The position numbers were made by a program, and so were the translations under genes. Below, one piece after another: positions 52,310-64,000 of a stretch of DNA of 64,000 nt. The DNA comes from Lamellibrachia satsuma (taxonomy: Eukaryota > Annelida > Polychaeta > Sabellida > Siboglinidae): contig BSQZ01000001.1 of assembly GCA_033239005.1 (NCBI GenBank), forward strand, positions 14,216,500 through 14,280,499, in the 5' to 3' direction. The notes beneath the pieces are model-generated. The model was not told the DNA's origin. It saw only the letters and a list, made by a program, of their open reading frames with translations, and did not search any database. Each line of letters begins with the position of its first letter. Positions within the stretch are counted from its first letter, which is position 1.

Positions 52310-53100
52310 GTCATACCTATCATACCTGGAAAGGGTTTGGGGCAGGGAGCCTTCTGGCTCATATATAGCCCCCCAATCAGTGGTTATGGCAGTAGTTTTG
52401 ATATTTTGTTTTGAAATTGTTTACTGTTAGTGCATTGACACAATCGCTTGGTAGGGTATTCCATGGCTTGATTACTCGCTGTGAAAACAACTTGCGGCGC
52501 GCATCTAGTCGACTGTGGTGTCGAACTATTGACTTGTTGTGTCTTCCTGGACAGGGGGAAGGGGGTATGGATTAGCTGGAATATTATCTTGGTGTCTATA
52601 TAAGTAAATCCATTAATAATATTGAAAACTTCAAGCATATCAGCCTTTTTCCTCCTATCTTGTAAAGACAGGAGGCCACACTTTCTCAATCTCAGATAAT
52701 ATGGGAGCTTAGAGATTCCAGTGATCATCTTAGTGGCGCTCCTCTGGACACTTTCCAATTTGTCTATATCTTTCTGAAAATGTGGGCACCATGCCTGTTG
52801 GCAGTTTTTGATGTTTTTCATGCTTTTGTCTGTGTAGGTCCTACGAATTGTTCCTAGTAGTCTATTTGCTTTCTTGACTACGTAGTTTACTTGCTCCTTT
52901 ACTTTCAGTGATTTATAAATGTGTACTCCTGAGTCTTTTTCTATATCTATCGATTCTATATGTACATCTCCCATAAAAAAGTCATAGTTCGGGTTGTTGT
53001 ATCCAATGTGCAGGCATTTGTATTTAGTGAAGTTGAATGTCACACGAGTGTTACCAGCCATACAACACCACGAGTGCTGGAGCCACGACTGATGTTATCT
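52310..53100 (-). mobile_element. CR1-like LINE 3' half, second family, one frame open
   Basis: The frame 53061-52384 encodes FNFTKYKCLHIGYNN, DIEKDSGVHIYKSLKVKEQV, VKKANRLLGTIRRTYTDKSM, then WCPHFQKDIDKLESVQRSAT and KFQ-type C-terminal residues. This region is the thumb and C-terminus of a CR1-like reverse transcriptase, diverged from the element at 24111. A likely deletion lies after KNIKNC. The 3' UTR contains ggctccctgccccaaaccct and ends with two ggtatga(t/c) repeats at about 52312-52328. Confidence 0.85.
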
Positions 53101-53139
53101 GGCTGATAACACTTTTGTGACAGAAATAAACGATGTATT

Positions 53140-53530
53140 ATTCCCTAAATAGGATATGACATGCGTGCTGTTTGCGTCCAAACTCAACTTATGTAACATA
53201 TTTTGGCCTTCGCGTATTCAACTAGTCCTCTCTCTGAAAAAAAAATAGCACGTTTGTTTGAGACACTGCTTTGGTTCTGTGCATGCCGGCCTCCCTTAAT
53301 ACATGACGCGTAGTCTATGTTACCCGATTTTCACTGCGCATGCGCTTATTGGTCGCGCTGGATAATTGTTCAGCCCTCAGTCAACCGGAGATATGACCGG
53401 AATCTCAGACTTTTCGAACACATTCTGAGTAAACCACTACCGTAATATTCTTGATTGTAGTTGCACATGGTTAGTTTTTATTATCTCTTTTAGGTGCATA
53501 GCCCCCAAACCATGACTTTTGTTTCGATTT
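53140..53530 (-). mobile_element. MITE, partial copy related to 23277-23905
   Basis: The reverse complement shares gtgcaactacaatcaagaat and attacg, gaccaataagcgc, the segment around gacgcaaacagca, and the terminus atggtttgggggctatgcac. Confidence 0.7.
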
Positions 53531-53888
53531 AACAGGTAGACTGGGCCAATGAATGTGTCAACATCAACGAAGATATTCTTAACCACGTTCGGTTTGCAGA
53601 TGACAATTACTGTTATCATGTTATCATGTTATCATGCCAGAAGCTGATGTTGATTTGAAAGGAATGATAAACGAGCAGTAAAGTAGAATGAATGATAAAC
53701 GTGCGTAAAATCGAAATTATATTGAACACTCGCGTTATTAAGAAGACACTTTGGGTAAGTAAATATATAAAAGTGGACGAACAAACACAGGCAGAAGGTC
53801 CGGTGGCGTATACAGGGTCTCGGGAAGTCAAAGCGGCCAAGGCCAGTCACCTATGCTACCATGTAGCGGCGCAACTGACAAAACTACA

Positions 53889-54172
53889 GACAAAGGGGCC
53901 GAGCCCAGTCAGACAAAGGGGCCGAGCCCAGTCAGACAAAGGGGCCGAGCCCAGTCAGACAAAGGGGCCGAGCCCAGTCAGACAAAGGGGCCGAGCCCAG
54001 TCAGACAAAAGGGCCGAGCCCAGTCAGACAAAGGGGCCGAGCCCAGTCAGACGAAGAGGCCGAGCCCAGTCAGACAAAAGGGCCGAGCCCAGTCAGACAA
54101 AGGGGCCGAGCCCAGTCAGACGAAGGGGCCGAGCCCAGTCAGACGAAGGGGCCGAGCCCAGTCAGACAAGGG
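53889..54172. repeat. 23-bp minisatellite, about twelve copies
   Basis: The unit is gacaaaggggccgagcccag plus tca. It cycles through frames, giving apparent 120- and 167-codon ORFs made of repeats. Confidence 0.96.
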
Positions 54173-54229
54173 TTCAGGCCCTAATATCGCCTTAAATACG
54201 CCACTGGTTCTATAAGCCTAACCAGGTTA

Positions 54230-57225
54230 TTCAGTGCAGTTAATTGCATTTTGCGACGTTGTAGATCAGAACGAGTGAGTTCCAATATTTATATAGACGT
54301 CACGTCTTGGCTACGGCACTGATTAAAATAATTGTGTCGCCTGAAAATATAAAAATAACAAATGCACACACGTAAGTTTATGTTCATATAATTTCCTCCT
54401 CCGTGTAAAGATCGCTCAGTCTGTCCGTGCAGTCGGGGCCAATAGCAACATCCTTTTTCAACTTGATCGGTCTTGAGCCGCTTCCACCGTTGACAGTCCA
54501 AATTTATATGTTATTGAGTCGGTAATTCTTGATTTCTGTCGGCCTCGGTCCCTATTTATCCGACCTGCAAATCCTTCGGCGTGACACCTCTTTTGGCAAG
54601 ATGTCCGGGAAATGTCAGTTTGGTCGTAAAACTGTCTACAAAACGTCAACAGATTCACTCACCGTTTGGCCACGCCTTAGCTAATGGCGTCAGAGTAGAC
54701 GACCAAATTAAATAGTGACGTCACAATTAAACAGTCAGCACACGTGAGTTTTGCTGCGGGGTGCAGAAATCACTCAAGATTTATAACAATATTACAATTC
54801 ACCTACGTGTAACCCGCTCTTCTGAGATATATTCGGAAGAAGAAGACAAGTTAAGCTACATATATATGGTATGAAATGTTGCATTAATAAAGGAATAGTT
54901 ACACACACACACGAACGCACACACGCACACACATATATAGCTATTCATTATTAACGCAACATTTCACGCCACTGACAATTTGGACGTACATGCTGTATCC
55001 GTGCAACTGACTGCAATCGGGCGTATCGATAAGACGTCTACTGTTTCATGGAGAAAAAACAATATTTTATTGATGAAAACATAAGCAAGGAGGAAGGAGC
55101 CCTGGCTGGTGCGGAAGGAGCCCTTGCTAGGTGCAGGAGGCAGAATGCCAAAGAGAGCCAGAAGAAGGACCTGTAAGAACTTTCTTTTGCGTATGAATCA
55201 AAGGTCTTTGGCTATGAGTTGCACTTGAGATATTACAGTGATGACTAAATGACGGCTATTTACCCGCAAAAATAAACATTAAACGTTTAGAACGTCATCC
55301 AATGTTCATTCGTGTTGAAACGAGGCATGCAACGATCCATTTTCACACGATTATACACTCGTCTACAAAACATCCTATTTTTGCGTCAGTGTGAGTCGTT
55401 GAAATGAAGACACATACTTCAACATCATGTCAACAGCTTATCACTTTACCACAACCGCTAATAGCTTAGATTTCGGCATTTACAAAAACACAACAATCCA
55501 CGAGTTCAACCTGAGCCTACACCGGGGCCCACAATACGAGCCAGTCTCGTGAACCATGGAAGACAATCACTGGGATTTGGCAGCGTCGCCATCCCTGGAC
55601 AGCGTCTAGCAGGCGATCTCATCCATCGACCATTTTTCACAGAGACGTTTCCAAGAACCGACTTGGCACTCCTACTTAGATTGTCAGATGCGAGCATCGT
55701 GAAAGTCAACGCCAGTCACCTCGGTTCTTGGAAATATCACCCTGGTTAATGTAGACACATGTCATCAAAAGTGACATAATATATATATATTGTCACAGAC
55801 GTATCATGTTAACGATGACATCATTGGTGTCGAGTGTAACAGTGGCGATAATTTGTCGTCACCATGCCAAGATAGGTCTTGTATTACGATATAGCTACGC
55901 ATATACCTCAATGTATGTTTTTAAATAAATGGCGCGAACTATGCAGTGGATATTTTACTTGTTTTCTAATTATCACAACTTAGGAGGTAAAATCAGAATA
56001 AAAACATCAAACATAACGATAAACACCCATCTAAACATCAACAACAAATCAATATAATTTCATTATTGTCGCCATGCAGGGCACGGACCACAGTCACTTT
56101 TCCCATAGACGACCATTATAACGTTCTTACGCCTACATTGAAAATGTATCCTACAATTTTTTATTCATAGCAAATGACAGACCCACTAAGACACCTGGTG
56201 AGTGAAATTCGTGAAAATTACATATGGTCTTTTCGCACATGCCATGAAATTCCCCGGTTTCCAAAATATGAGTACACCCTGCCTGGTGGCCACTGTGTCC
56301 TTACGCAACTGGTATACCAACTGACAAATGGCATCATTTCAAAGCTTAGATGCTACTGTGCACAAAAACATCACTTCCACTCACTCATCCATACAATTTC
56401 TGCTCTCACAAATAAACCCTAACTGCACAATTAATTTTTTCCTTGGAACTCTTTATCGTTGTAATGGCGGACGGATTCTGACTGTGGTCCATGCCCTGCA
56501 ATGCCAATAGGGGACACAATCGATTCTCGTATGTACCTATGGCATTATAAAATAAACAATTGGTATTAGTATTTTCACATTTTAATGCTAGTTGTTTTAA
56601 TAAATAATCTAAATAAATGTGTTATTGTTTGTTCTGTTTTAATTCCAAATATGTTTATGTGTGAAATGCAATAGTGTCGTTGGGGGCCGGATGCCAGCAT
56701 TTATGGACAAATTGGCATAAAACCAACATGGCGGCTGACGAGACTTGTGTCCCGTTAGTCTCGCTTATCCGACTCTCGCTTGCCTTCGTGAATTCGACGA
56801 GAAGAGGGTCTGGTCGCAGAGGTCTCGTTGTTACCCACTGTCACCACTCCATTTTGTGTAGGCGTTCCCGTGAAGCGTCAGCAGCCAATCAACGTCATTA
56901 TCGAGATGCTACACTATTTTTTTTGTTGCCTAATTTAACGTTTCAGTCTGACTGTTGTGTCAATATAACCAAAGTTTAAAGTTAATTCGAATTACGCCAT
57001 ATCAAATTATAAAAGTTAACTCTTGTTTTATGATATAGCCAAATGCGCAGATGACATCGTAATTAGCTAATTATGTATGCGCCCAGAATGTGGGTGCATA
57101 CATAATTTCCGTCACTATGAAAGTACACATTGCATCCAGGCGATGATGTGTGCGACAAAAGGTGGCGCCACAGCACGGATCCTGTATAATCGAGATTAAT
57201 GTCCCGTATACCTAGGCTAGGAACA
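54230..57225. other. No recognised gene
   Basis: Short (AC)n at 54903-54932. Otherwise ordinary AT-rich sequence with short frames lacking domain support. Confidence 0.4.
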
Positions 57226-57229
57226 ACTG

Positions 57230-59080
57230 CATCATCCATGCCAAGACGACCAGTGTATACAGGTTGGAGGAGTTTTCACCCAGCTAACGGAATAATGCAT
57301 TTGCAAAAAATCAAAGATTCTTTTAGATTTTCTAATTTCAGTTGTAGCTAGGTTAAGTGCCTCTTTGTAGTTTGTGTAGTCTTCTACATTTCCAGTGTGT
57401 TTGTATACCCTCCACAGCATCTGTTTGTTGGCAACTTTTCTAATAGCCTCTTTTGACAGGTGTTTCTTCCTGAACCACGCTATTCCACGCTATATTTGCT
57501 AGATATGTTCTCATCACTTTATATTTGCCTTTGTTGAAGTTCCTCCTCCATTGTTTTTTATATGTATTCCCTGTTTTTACTTTTATATTAAAATGAATTT
57601 GGTTATTTTCACTTGAACCCAAAGGTTCGTGTACTTTAGCACTGTCAAATAATTAATTTTGTGAAGACAAAACACATTCCCAATTCTGGTTGGTTCCAAG
57701 ACACGTTGAGTAAGGAAACAATCCTGTGTTAGAAGTAGAAACTGATGGCCATGGTTAAAATCACCCATTATAACACATTCCCCCTTGCTCACCTCCCTTA
57801 TAGCCTTTTGTAATTTTACATCTTCCTCTTGTCCTATGTTAGGACATCGGTAAACTACTCCTATTGTTAATGTTGAGTTTAAGGTAACTATGTATTACAC
57901 CAAATTGCTTCCTCACAATCTGCTTCACTTTTCAGTGTTATTTCACATGCTTGGATAGATTCTTTAATATATAAAATTACTCCACCTCCCCTTCTTTCTC
58001 GTCTATCCTTCCTAAACATTACATAGTCTGTCAGTGCTAACTCAGCATCTACTATATCTTTATTTGCCCATGATTTTGTGATGCCTATTACATGAAGATC
58101 AATATCTGCTACCATAATGTCTAACTCACTTTTTTTATTTACTATGCTCCTGGCATTTAAGCATACACATTTAAATTCATTGTCTGAAATTATTGGTGAA
58201 CATTTCTTTGGATGTGTATTTGTAGTAGTACTCCTTTGAGTTTTCTCTGTCAGTTCCCCCTGCGCATCTAGTTTAAATAATTTATGGTATCTGTGCCCTC
58301 TTCGACAACTCTGACAAACTCACACCCAAGTTTAACCACATGTCTACGAAGCCTGCTCCCTCCTCCATACATATCTTCTGTACCTGTGTGTTGATCGCCA
58401 TCCTCCTACAGCTCTTATATTCCTCACCCCTGCCTCCCATTATTGGTAATATCCCTGAAAATACAATCTGTCCAACTCATGCCTCTTTAAGTGTCTTGAT
58501 CAACCTCCTGTACTTACCAACGATGGCTGATGTTCCCTCCATCTTGGCATTGTTCGTTCCCACATGCACGAGAACAGCACCTCCCGTGCCACCACCCATG
58601 ACTTGTCCTGCCTTCTCTGCTATGTCCTCTATTTTTGTCCCTGGTAGGCATACTGTTATGTTATCTCCTCTGTTTACAATTGATCCACTTTACTAATGAT
58701 GGAATCCCCCATAAATACCTGGGCTTTCCTCACCTTCCCCTGTGATACTACATCAGCAAAGCTCGTTTCCTGTCACACACTATGCCCCCTTTCTCTTCTA
58801 TCAGCAACCTTTACTGTCTTACCACCTGGCAATCCCTCTCCACTCACCCGCTTACCTCTCTTTTGTTGCATACTCTGCCTCCTGTCATCTTTCTTCTTCT
58901 GATCCACAGTCTTCTCCTTTTTGCTTTTCTTGTTATCCTCGACCATCCTTCCACCTGACAATCCGTCTTCACTCACTCGTTTATCTTCCTTTTGTTACAC
59001 ATTCTTCCTTTTTCCATCTTTCTTCTTTTTACCAGCTTTCTCCCTCACATCACCACTGCTCTCCTTGTTAGGAGGAATGG
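57230..59080 (-). mobile_element. CR1-like LINE 5' half: ORF1-type SGNH hydrolase plus AP endonuclease, decayed
   Basis: Read 3' to 5' on the plus strand, the order is as follows. A Lys-rich region (58976-58773) is partly duplicated with 58930-59050. Then comes QVFMGDSIISKVDQ, a frameshift near 58684, VNRGDNITVCLPGTKIED, VLVHVGTNNAKMEGTSAIVG, an in-frame stop, and ILPIMGGRGEEYKSCRRMAI followed by EEGAGFVDMW. GDS, the HVGTNN box and this spacing mark an SGNH/GDSL esterase, as found in some LINE ORF1s. Next is an endonuclease: IGITKSWANKDIVDAEL, DRRERRGGGVILYIKES, VIMGDFNHGHQF (catalytic GDFNH, with a deletion after it), then the linker YKEALNLATTEIRKSKRIF. It stops before the reverse transcriptase. 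Multiple stops and frameshifts; dead. Probably the 5' half of the family seen at 24111 or 52310. Confidence 0.87.
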
Positions 59081-59280
59081 TGTATATAGAAAAATGGTGT
59101 ATTTAAAAACATTTTTATTGAAGAGGAATTTTGAATTTAGCTTGGGCACGGAAGGGTGGCTCATGCTGGAAAAAAGTTACATAACTCGATAAATGTTATA
59201 AGGAAAAATTCTAATTTATGAAGGGTTTATTACAGAAAATTATTCATGGGCATAATTTCTAAATATTTAAATTTTTTCAG

Positions 59281-59787
59281 GTATACCACTACCTCATTGA
59301 CTGGGCTGGCTGGCTTGTTTCTGGGGCATCTTGGCAACCTGAGGAAAATGTAACGCAGGATATCATCGCTACGTATGAAGTCCCTGAGATAACGGATAAA
59401 AGGAGGGTTGAGGAGGCAGCTGTAATTCTTTTCGTGACAATACAGAAAAGGTTGACAAGTACTGGATGCACACCTTTCGAGGTGTCAATGCCATTGGATG
59501 TGTTCTGACATTGTTTTGGACAGAAGGGGACCCCCGCTGCTGTTCGTGGCTACTTAAACTATATTTTTGAGGATTTCAGGAATATTCCTTTGCCACCTAA
59601 CTGATTTTTTCTCGTAGACTCCGATGGTGTTGGATGGCAAATCGTCTTTCCAGTTTTAAAGAAACCGACACTCAGCTTCACGAAACAGAACTATTGTCTT
59701 GATGACAACAGAAATCTGTCCGCTGTACCAGAACGGTGTCCTGTTGAAAAGATCTTGATTAGATTGTGTACAGATGCATGCAAGCTG
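59281..59787 (+). pseudogene. Chromodomain-encoding exon of a decayed gene
   Basis: One frame of 168 codons has just two internal stops, both TGA. It opens with YHYLIDWAGWLVSGASWQP then EENVTQDIIATYEVPEI, a chromodomain (aromatic cage candidates Y, W, W; the EEN-x-x-x-x-I-x-x-Y end). It continues RVEEAAVILFVTIQKRLTST, PFEVSMPLDVF, stop, GTPAAVRGYLNYIFEDFRNI, stop, FFLVDSDGVGWQIVFPVLKK. The sequence just upstream is aaattttttcag, a good 3' splice site, so an upstream exon is likely lost or unseen. One stop could be a changed Trp codon (PPN-stop-FF). Same strand and probably same gene as the frames from 60208 on. Confidence 0.72.
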
Positions 59788-60207
59788 TAAAATGGGATTA
59801 TTATCATTCTGTCTGTGGGACAGTTTTCAGTGACCCACTCTAGGTAGAAGAAGGTTATGGGAACCTGGACATTTTGTATGACTACCCTTGATTAATTGAT
59901 TGTTTGCTGATTATCAACTAGAAAATAACCTACTCTATTGGGTAGTTAAGCAGAAATTCTTTTTTCCAAAATTCCTTTTTTCTTTTTTGTGTGCAAAATT
60001 TCTTCTATAGTTATTAAAAAATTTTTAGTGCAAACATATTAGGGTAACAGCAAACATATAGTTTATCTAAGGATAGCTTAAAATTGACATTGTAATGTCT
60101 TCATATTGTGTTTTGTTGCAATAATATAGCTTACATGTAAATTTAAGTCAGCACAGTTTTTTTAGTCTAGTCTTAGTTTTGTTGCCATTGATTGGTTCAC
60201 TCGCATC

Positions 60208-60840
60208 ATGAGTTTGAGCAAGTCACTCACTCCCCACCTTAAGGCTGGTGCTAGCCATGGATGTCAATCACCAGGAGACGCTTTATTTTCAGTTAACATT
60301 CCATACGAAGTGTGCAAAGATTGGGCTGAGGCTGCTGTATCCTCTGTGTCCATTTATCATGACTTTTTGAACTTGTTTCTCTCCGAAAAGAAACTAGCTT
60401 TGAATTCCAATTCTCATCGCTTAGGAGAGAGAGTGTCCTTCCATATAAAAAATGAAGAAAAAGCATGGGAACTCACTGTACTCGCTCAAAAAAAAGTTTT
60501 CAGCATAAATCTTTTTAGTAGTGATTTGCAAAGTTCGATTGAACTACAAGCACAAAATGACCAGCTGGCTAATGAATTAGCAAGTGCTAGTAAAATTCTA
60601 GAAAAGAAAGAGGAGATTATGCGTTTGCGCGAGGACCTGATTTCCTTAAATGATCACTGCTCTAGTCAAACTTTGGAAATTGCTGCTAAAAAAGCAGAAA
60701 TAGATAATGTAGTGGAATCTAACAAAGAACTCCAGGGATATGTTGAAAATATAATTGGTATTTCTATTACATCTGGTCCCAAGGCTGGTTTTGAAGAGAT
60801 TGATCAATCATATCAGCAGAAACTTCTGAAACAGATATAG
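60208..60840 (+). pseudogene. Coiled-coil segment of the decayed chromodomain/transposase-like gene
   Basis: Intact 210-codon frame from MSLSKSLTPHL. Residues about 110-185 (IELQAQNDQLANELASASKI and onward, to ELQGYVENIIG) form a predicted coiled coil. The N-terminal part is not recognised. The frame ends at TAG 60838-60840; homologous-looking sequence resumes in another frame at 60852, so a frameshift lies around 60780-60850. It may be translated alone, but the continuation argues it is a fragment. Confidence 0.55.
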
Positions 60841-60851
60841 TAAAGAGTGTA

Positions 60852-62530
60852 GTGTGCCCTCTAGTTTATGAAGGCATTTGGCTGAAGATAGAGATTATTT
60901 GGGTTTGTGATGGCAAGGGGCAGAGTCATAGTATGATTTATAAAGATCGTGACCAGATTTCATCTGAAGAAAAGGAAAAGTTGAAAACAGTTCTTCATTT
61001 AATTGAAAGGTTTTATATTTCCGATGCCTTTTACCATGAACTGACTCTTATATCTGATAATTTGCCCAAGTCATATTTGATAAAACAACTGAGGTCTGAT
61101 ATGAATACCTTGTGTCATATCCAGCGAACACTGGGGAAACCAGAGGGTGTTGAAATAGATGTAGTTCAAGAGTTGAGGTTTGCAATTAAGTCCCTCCAGT
61201 TGAAAAATCCTGATTATAAAAATGTCACTGTTAAATTTTGTGGTGATGGCACAAGTGTTGCTAGGAATACTGGCATGTGTTTGATGAGCTTTTATATTTG
61301 GTCTGCTGATTCCAACGTGTCTACATCAGCATGTCATCACAGTGTTGTTGTTGTGAAGGGTCAAGAAAGTCATGAGATTTACAGAACTTCATTTAAGAAT
61401 GTCTTCATGTCCATAAATTAACTTTTTTCATCCAAGTCTGTTGAAGTATATGGTGAAGAAGTTCAGGTAAATGTATTTATGGGAGGAGACTACAAATTTC
61501 TCCTTATGGTACTTGGCATGGCGGGTGCAACTTCCAACCATGCCTGCATATACTGCAAGATTCACACCGATGACTGTAGGAATATGTCTAAAGCACATGA
61601 TTTCTACTGCCAAGATAATTAGGCAAGAACAATCAAAGAAATGTCTCAAAATGCATTGACCAATTACCAATGGTTGCAGGCATGAACCTCTTCTTAGAAT
61701 CCCACTTAGTCAAGTTGTTTTTGATCAACTGCAACTGCTTCGAATCACTGACAAACTTCTAATCAATTCAATCGAGGATGCAACTGATTATGATGCTAAA
61801 GAAAACAATGGGATTATTCCAAAATAAAATATATCCCATATTGATGAACCAGTTAAGTGCATTACTCGTTGTGGGGTAAGTTTCAGAGTATGGGAGACCA
61901 GGAATGCAGCCAGAATTGAATTGAATTCACCAGATTGATGGGTGAAGAAAAAAAAACTTATGAAACGTCTAGCAGAGCAGCTTGCTGTTGAGGATGCTAT
62001 ACATCCTAATATAAAAGACACAGTTGTAGAAGTCTGGCAGAGATTCGATGCATTATATGCAGTTGTCAATCATGATTATCGTGATCAGAATGGTGTCACT
62101 TCTGCCAATATTTTTGATCTAGCCAATCATTGGGTGAAACGTTTCATTAGCCTTGAAGGAAAGCGGAAAGGATATGAAAAGAAAAGGGTCACCCCCTACA
62201 TGCCCTGCCTTGTGTATCATGTGCCATTTGTATCTAGCTTGCACCTTGGACTGATACAATTTAGTGGTCAAGGCAAGGAATTCACCACCAGCATTCCAAT
62301 AAAATAAATGCATGTGCTAACATTTGGAAAGGTTAAATGAGGCAGCTGGAGATGAAGCATATGCAAAGAGAAAGCAGGGAATATTCAAAGAGAAACCTTG
62401 TGTATTGGCATGAAGACAAAGAATTGAGCATTCTTCTGAGCTTGAACACTCTAGGGAGGAAAATCCAGCTGAAGAGTTGTCTGTTTCAGATGTAAAGGAT
62501 AAATTAAAATCCCTTGGGGTCAAAACTAGG
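60852..62530 (+). pseudogene. Transposase-like C-terminal part, broken by stops and frameshifts
   Basis: Frame 60852-61421 reads LKIEIIWVCDGKGQSHSMIY ... VTVKFCGDGTSVARNTGMCL. After one TAA it continues in the same frame: EVQVNVFMGGDYKFLLMVLG, MAGATSNHACIYCKIHTDDC. Frameshifted near 61675: CRHEPLLRIPLSQVVFDQLQ, LLRITDKLLINSIEDATDYD. Then frame 61942-62307: EDAIHPNIKDTVVEVWQRFD, NHWVKRFISLEGKRKGYEKK, RVTPYMPCLVYHVPF, IQFSGQGKEF. The Asp in FCGDGT, the Asp in VVFDQL and the C-x2-C insert suggest a DDE-type transposase-like fold of the C-x2-C-insert kind. That is inference; I recognise the overall protein only as an uncharacterised invertebrate family. At least one stop and two frameshifts: not functional as it stands. 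Confidence 0.6.
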
Positions 62531-62890
62531 CTCAGAAATGAACAAAAACTTTCTAGTCTTAATTCCTGTTATTATATAAAGGTGATGGGGTATTTAAAAA
62601 TATTTCTGGTCTTGAAAATTCCTGTCGAGCAATGTTATGAATGAATTTATTTTAGTGCGATTTTGATGATTTTTCTCTCACTAAACACCCTCAATCCTTA
62701 ATGGATTAAAAAAAAGCTGCTATTAAAACAATATTTTGAATAATGGAAGGCATTTGTGAGAGAAGTGCTTCCAAAAACATTTTTACAAATGTATAACATA
62801 AGTAATATATTTGTATTTCCTTGAGCTTGGCGAACAAGCAACTACTTTGGGGGTGAGGGGCTGTTTCTGAAATAGAATTTTAATTTTCAA

Positions 62891-63130
62891 TTATAAATAT
62901 TATCAGGAATACATTTAATATAGACTAAAATGATTGCATTTGGCAGTCATGGTGAAATAAAACTGACCTAATGGTCATGGTGCCTATTTGATCAACGTCT
63001 GAGCCCACCATTATAAATATTATCAGGAATACATTTAATATAGACTAAAATGATTGCATTTGGCAGTCATGGTGAAATAAAACTGACCTAATGGTCATGG
63101 TGCCTATTTGATCAACGTCTGAGCCCACCA
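62891..63130. repeat. Perfect 120-bp tandem duplication
   Basis: 62891-63010 and 63011-63130 are identical; the unit begins ttataaatattatcaggaat and ends gagcccacca. No known element. Confidence 0.97.
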
Positions 63131-64000
63131 TGTACACGGAAAATTTGTCTCTGAAGTCCATGAAACTGCATTATATTAGTGCTGCCATCTATCGTAGATG
63201 ACGGCAACGAATCTGGGTGCTTCGGTTTTTGAGCTAACGGCCCTTAATTTCACTTACATTTAGCAATTAGCCTTGATTTTCCTTGTAATGCTCGTGAAAA
63301 GGCCGTGAATTTTCATTGATAACGTGGAACTAGAAAACTTTGTACCGATTTAGCTAGAATTTTAACGGGAACTGCCTTAGTCTATATTCTAAGGCTTAGA
63401 ATATGTTTCAACTCGCAAGATGTCAGCAAATGACGTAGTAGCATTCCTCCGCCTGCCTGGGCAGTTTGCCATGGGCGCGTGATACAAATGCCATTAGTCG
63501 CTGGAGTCAGATGTTGGAGCATGCGCAATTGAGCATTCCTGCCATTTCTGGTAATGAGTCTCGACAGGCGGGTGCTCTAACAATCAGACCACCGCTCCCC
63601 ACACAAGTGTCAACCCCGAGTGGTGCACACTGCACATACGCGATACTGGTAACAGAAATCCGTAAGACTACAAACGAACCTGTATGCTGATCTACGTCAG
63701 CTGGTTTAGAGCGCATTCTCATATTTAGTTTGTCGCTGCTGACTGCGTACAGCTAAACTATTCGTGACAGTCGTTCTTCGAACGTGTTCTAAACGGTTAT
63801 TCGGTATTCGAATAATTTGACAAAAGCGTGCAGTATCCCGTAAGGAATGTCTCCTAAGCACGTAAGAGCATCAACTTCAAGAAAATTCGCAAGACTTTAT
63901 GGTAAACTGCACTGGTATCTAAATATCAGAATTGTAGTCGCACTGTCTCCCGTTACACCCGCTAGGTGGAGCAACTATTTTGACTCGCTGAGAATCCTAA
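63131..64000. other. No recognised gene; possible tRNA-like SINE remnant at 63556-63600 (minus)
   Basis: The minus strand of 63556-63600 reads ggtggtctgattgttagagc then acccgcctgtcgagac, similar to the D arm and anticodon region of a tRNA. The B box is missing. The rest shows only short frames. Confidence 0.3.

Noticed and set aside
53692..54215. 120- and 167-codon frames of Arg/Ala/Gln/Ser-rich repeats
   Set aside because: Translation of the 23-bp minisatellite only.

Overview
The window is animal (metazoan) nuclear DNA, most likely from an invertebrate. It has long introns with GT-AG borders and many decayed non-LTR retrotransposons, SINEs and MITEs. It is also unusually rich in microsatellites, including long (AT)n, (CT)n, (GTT)n and (ACGC)n runs, and in 16-47 bp minisatellites. 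Nothing prokaryotic is present. I cannot fix the phylum from sequence alone.

Main gene. Reading the minus strand exon by exon, I recover one complete coding gene, an EGFL7/EGFL8-type secreted protein. It has eight coding exons from a signal-peptide exon at 32053-31974 to the stop codon at 6898-6900. The exons total 891 bp (296 residues plus stop), every splice phase agrees, and the domain order is signal peptide, EMI domain (two exons), EGF, calcium-binding EGF, coiled coil, and a short Cys-containing tail. Intron 1 is about 18.8 kb and holds most of the repeats between 13.2 and 32 kb.

Layout. 1-6790: two near-identical copies of a 3.4-kb unit in tandem, each starting with the 3' end of a LINE and ending about 110 bp beyond the EGFL7 stop. 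6.9-32 kb: the EGFL7-like gene, with LINE fragments at 15.7, 18.9 and 24.1-25.4 kb, a MITE at 23.3-23.9 kb, and minisatellites. 32-57 kb: no gene recognised; two SINE copies, LINE remnants (37.2, 41.7-42.1, 52.3-53.1 kb), a 700-bp GTT array and several minisatellites. 57.2-59.1 kb (minus): the 5' half of a CR1-like LINE with SGNH-hydrolase and endonuclease domains. 59.3-62.5 kb (plus): a broken gene with a chromodomain, a coiled coil and a transposase-like region. 62.9-63.1 kb: a perfect 120-bp duplication.

The most notable points are the EGFL7 reconstruction, the MITE-derived minisatellite in the intron that by exon order corresponds to the vertebrate miR-126 host intron, and the decayed chromodomain/transposase-like locus.
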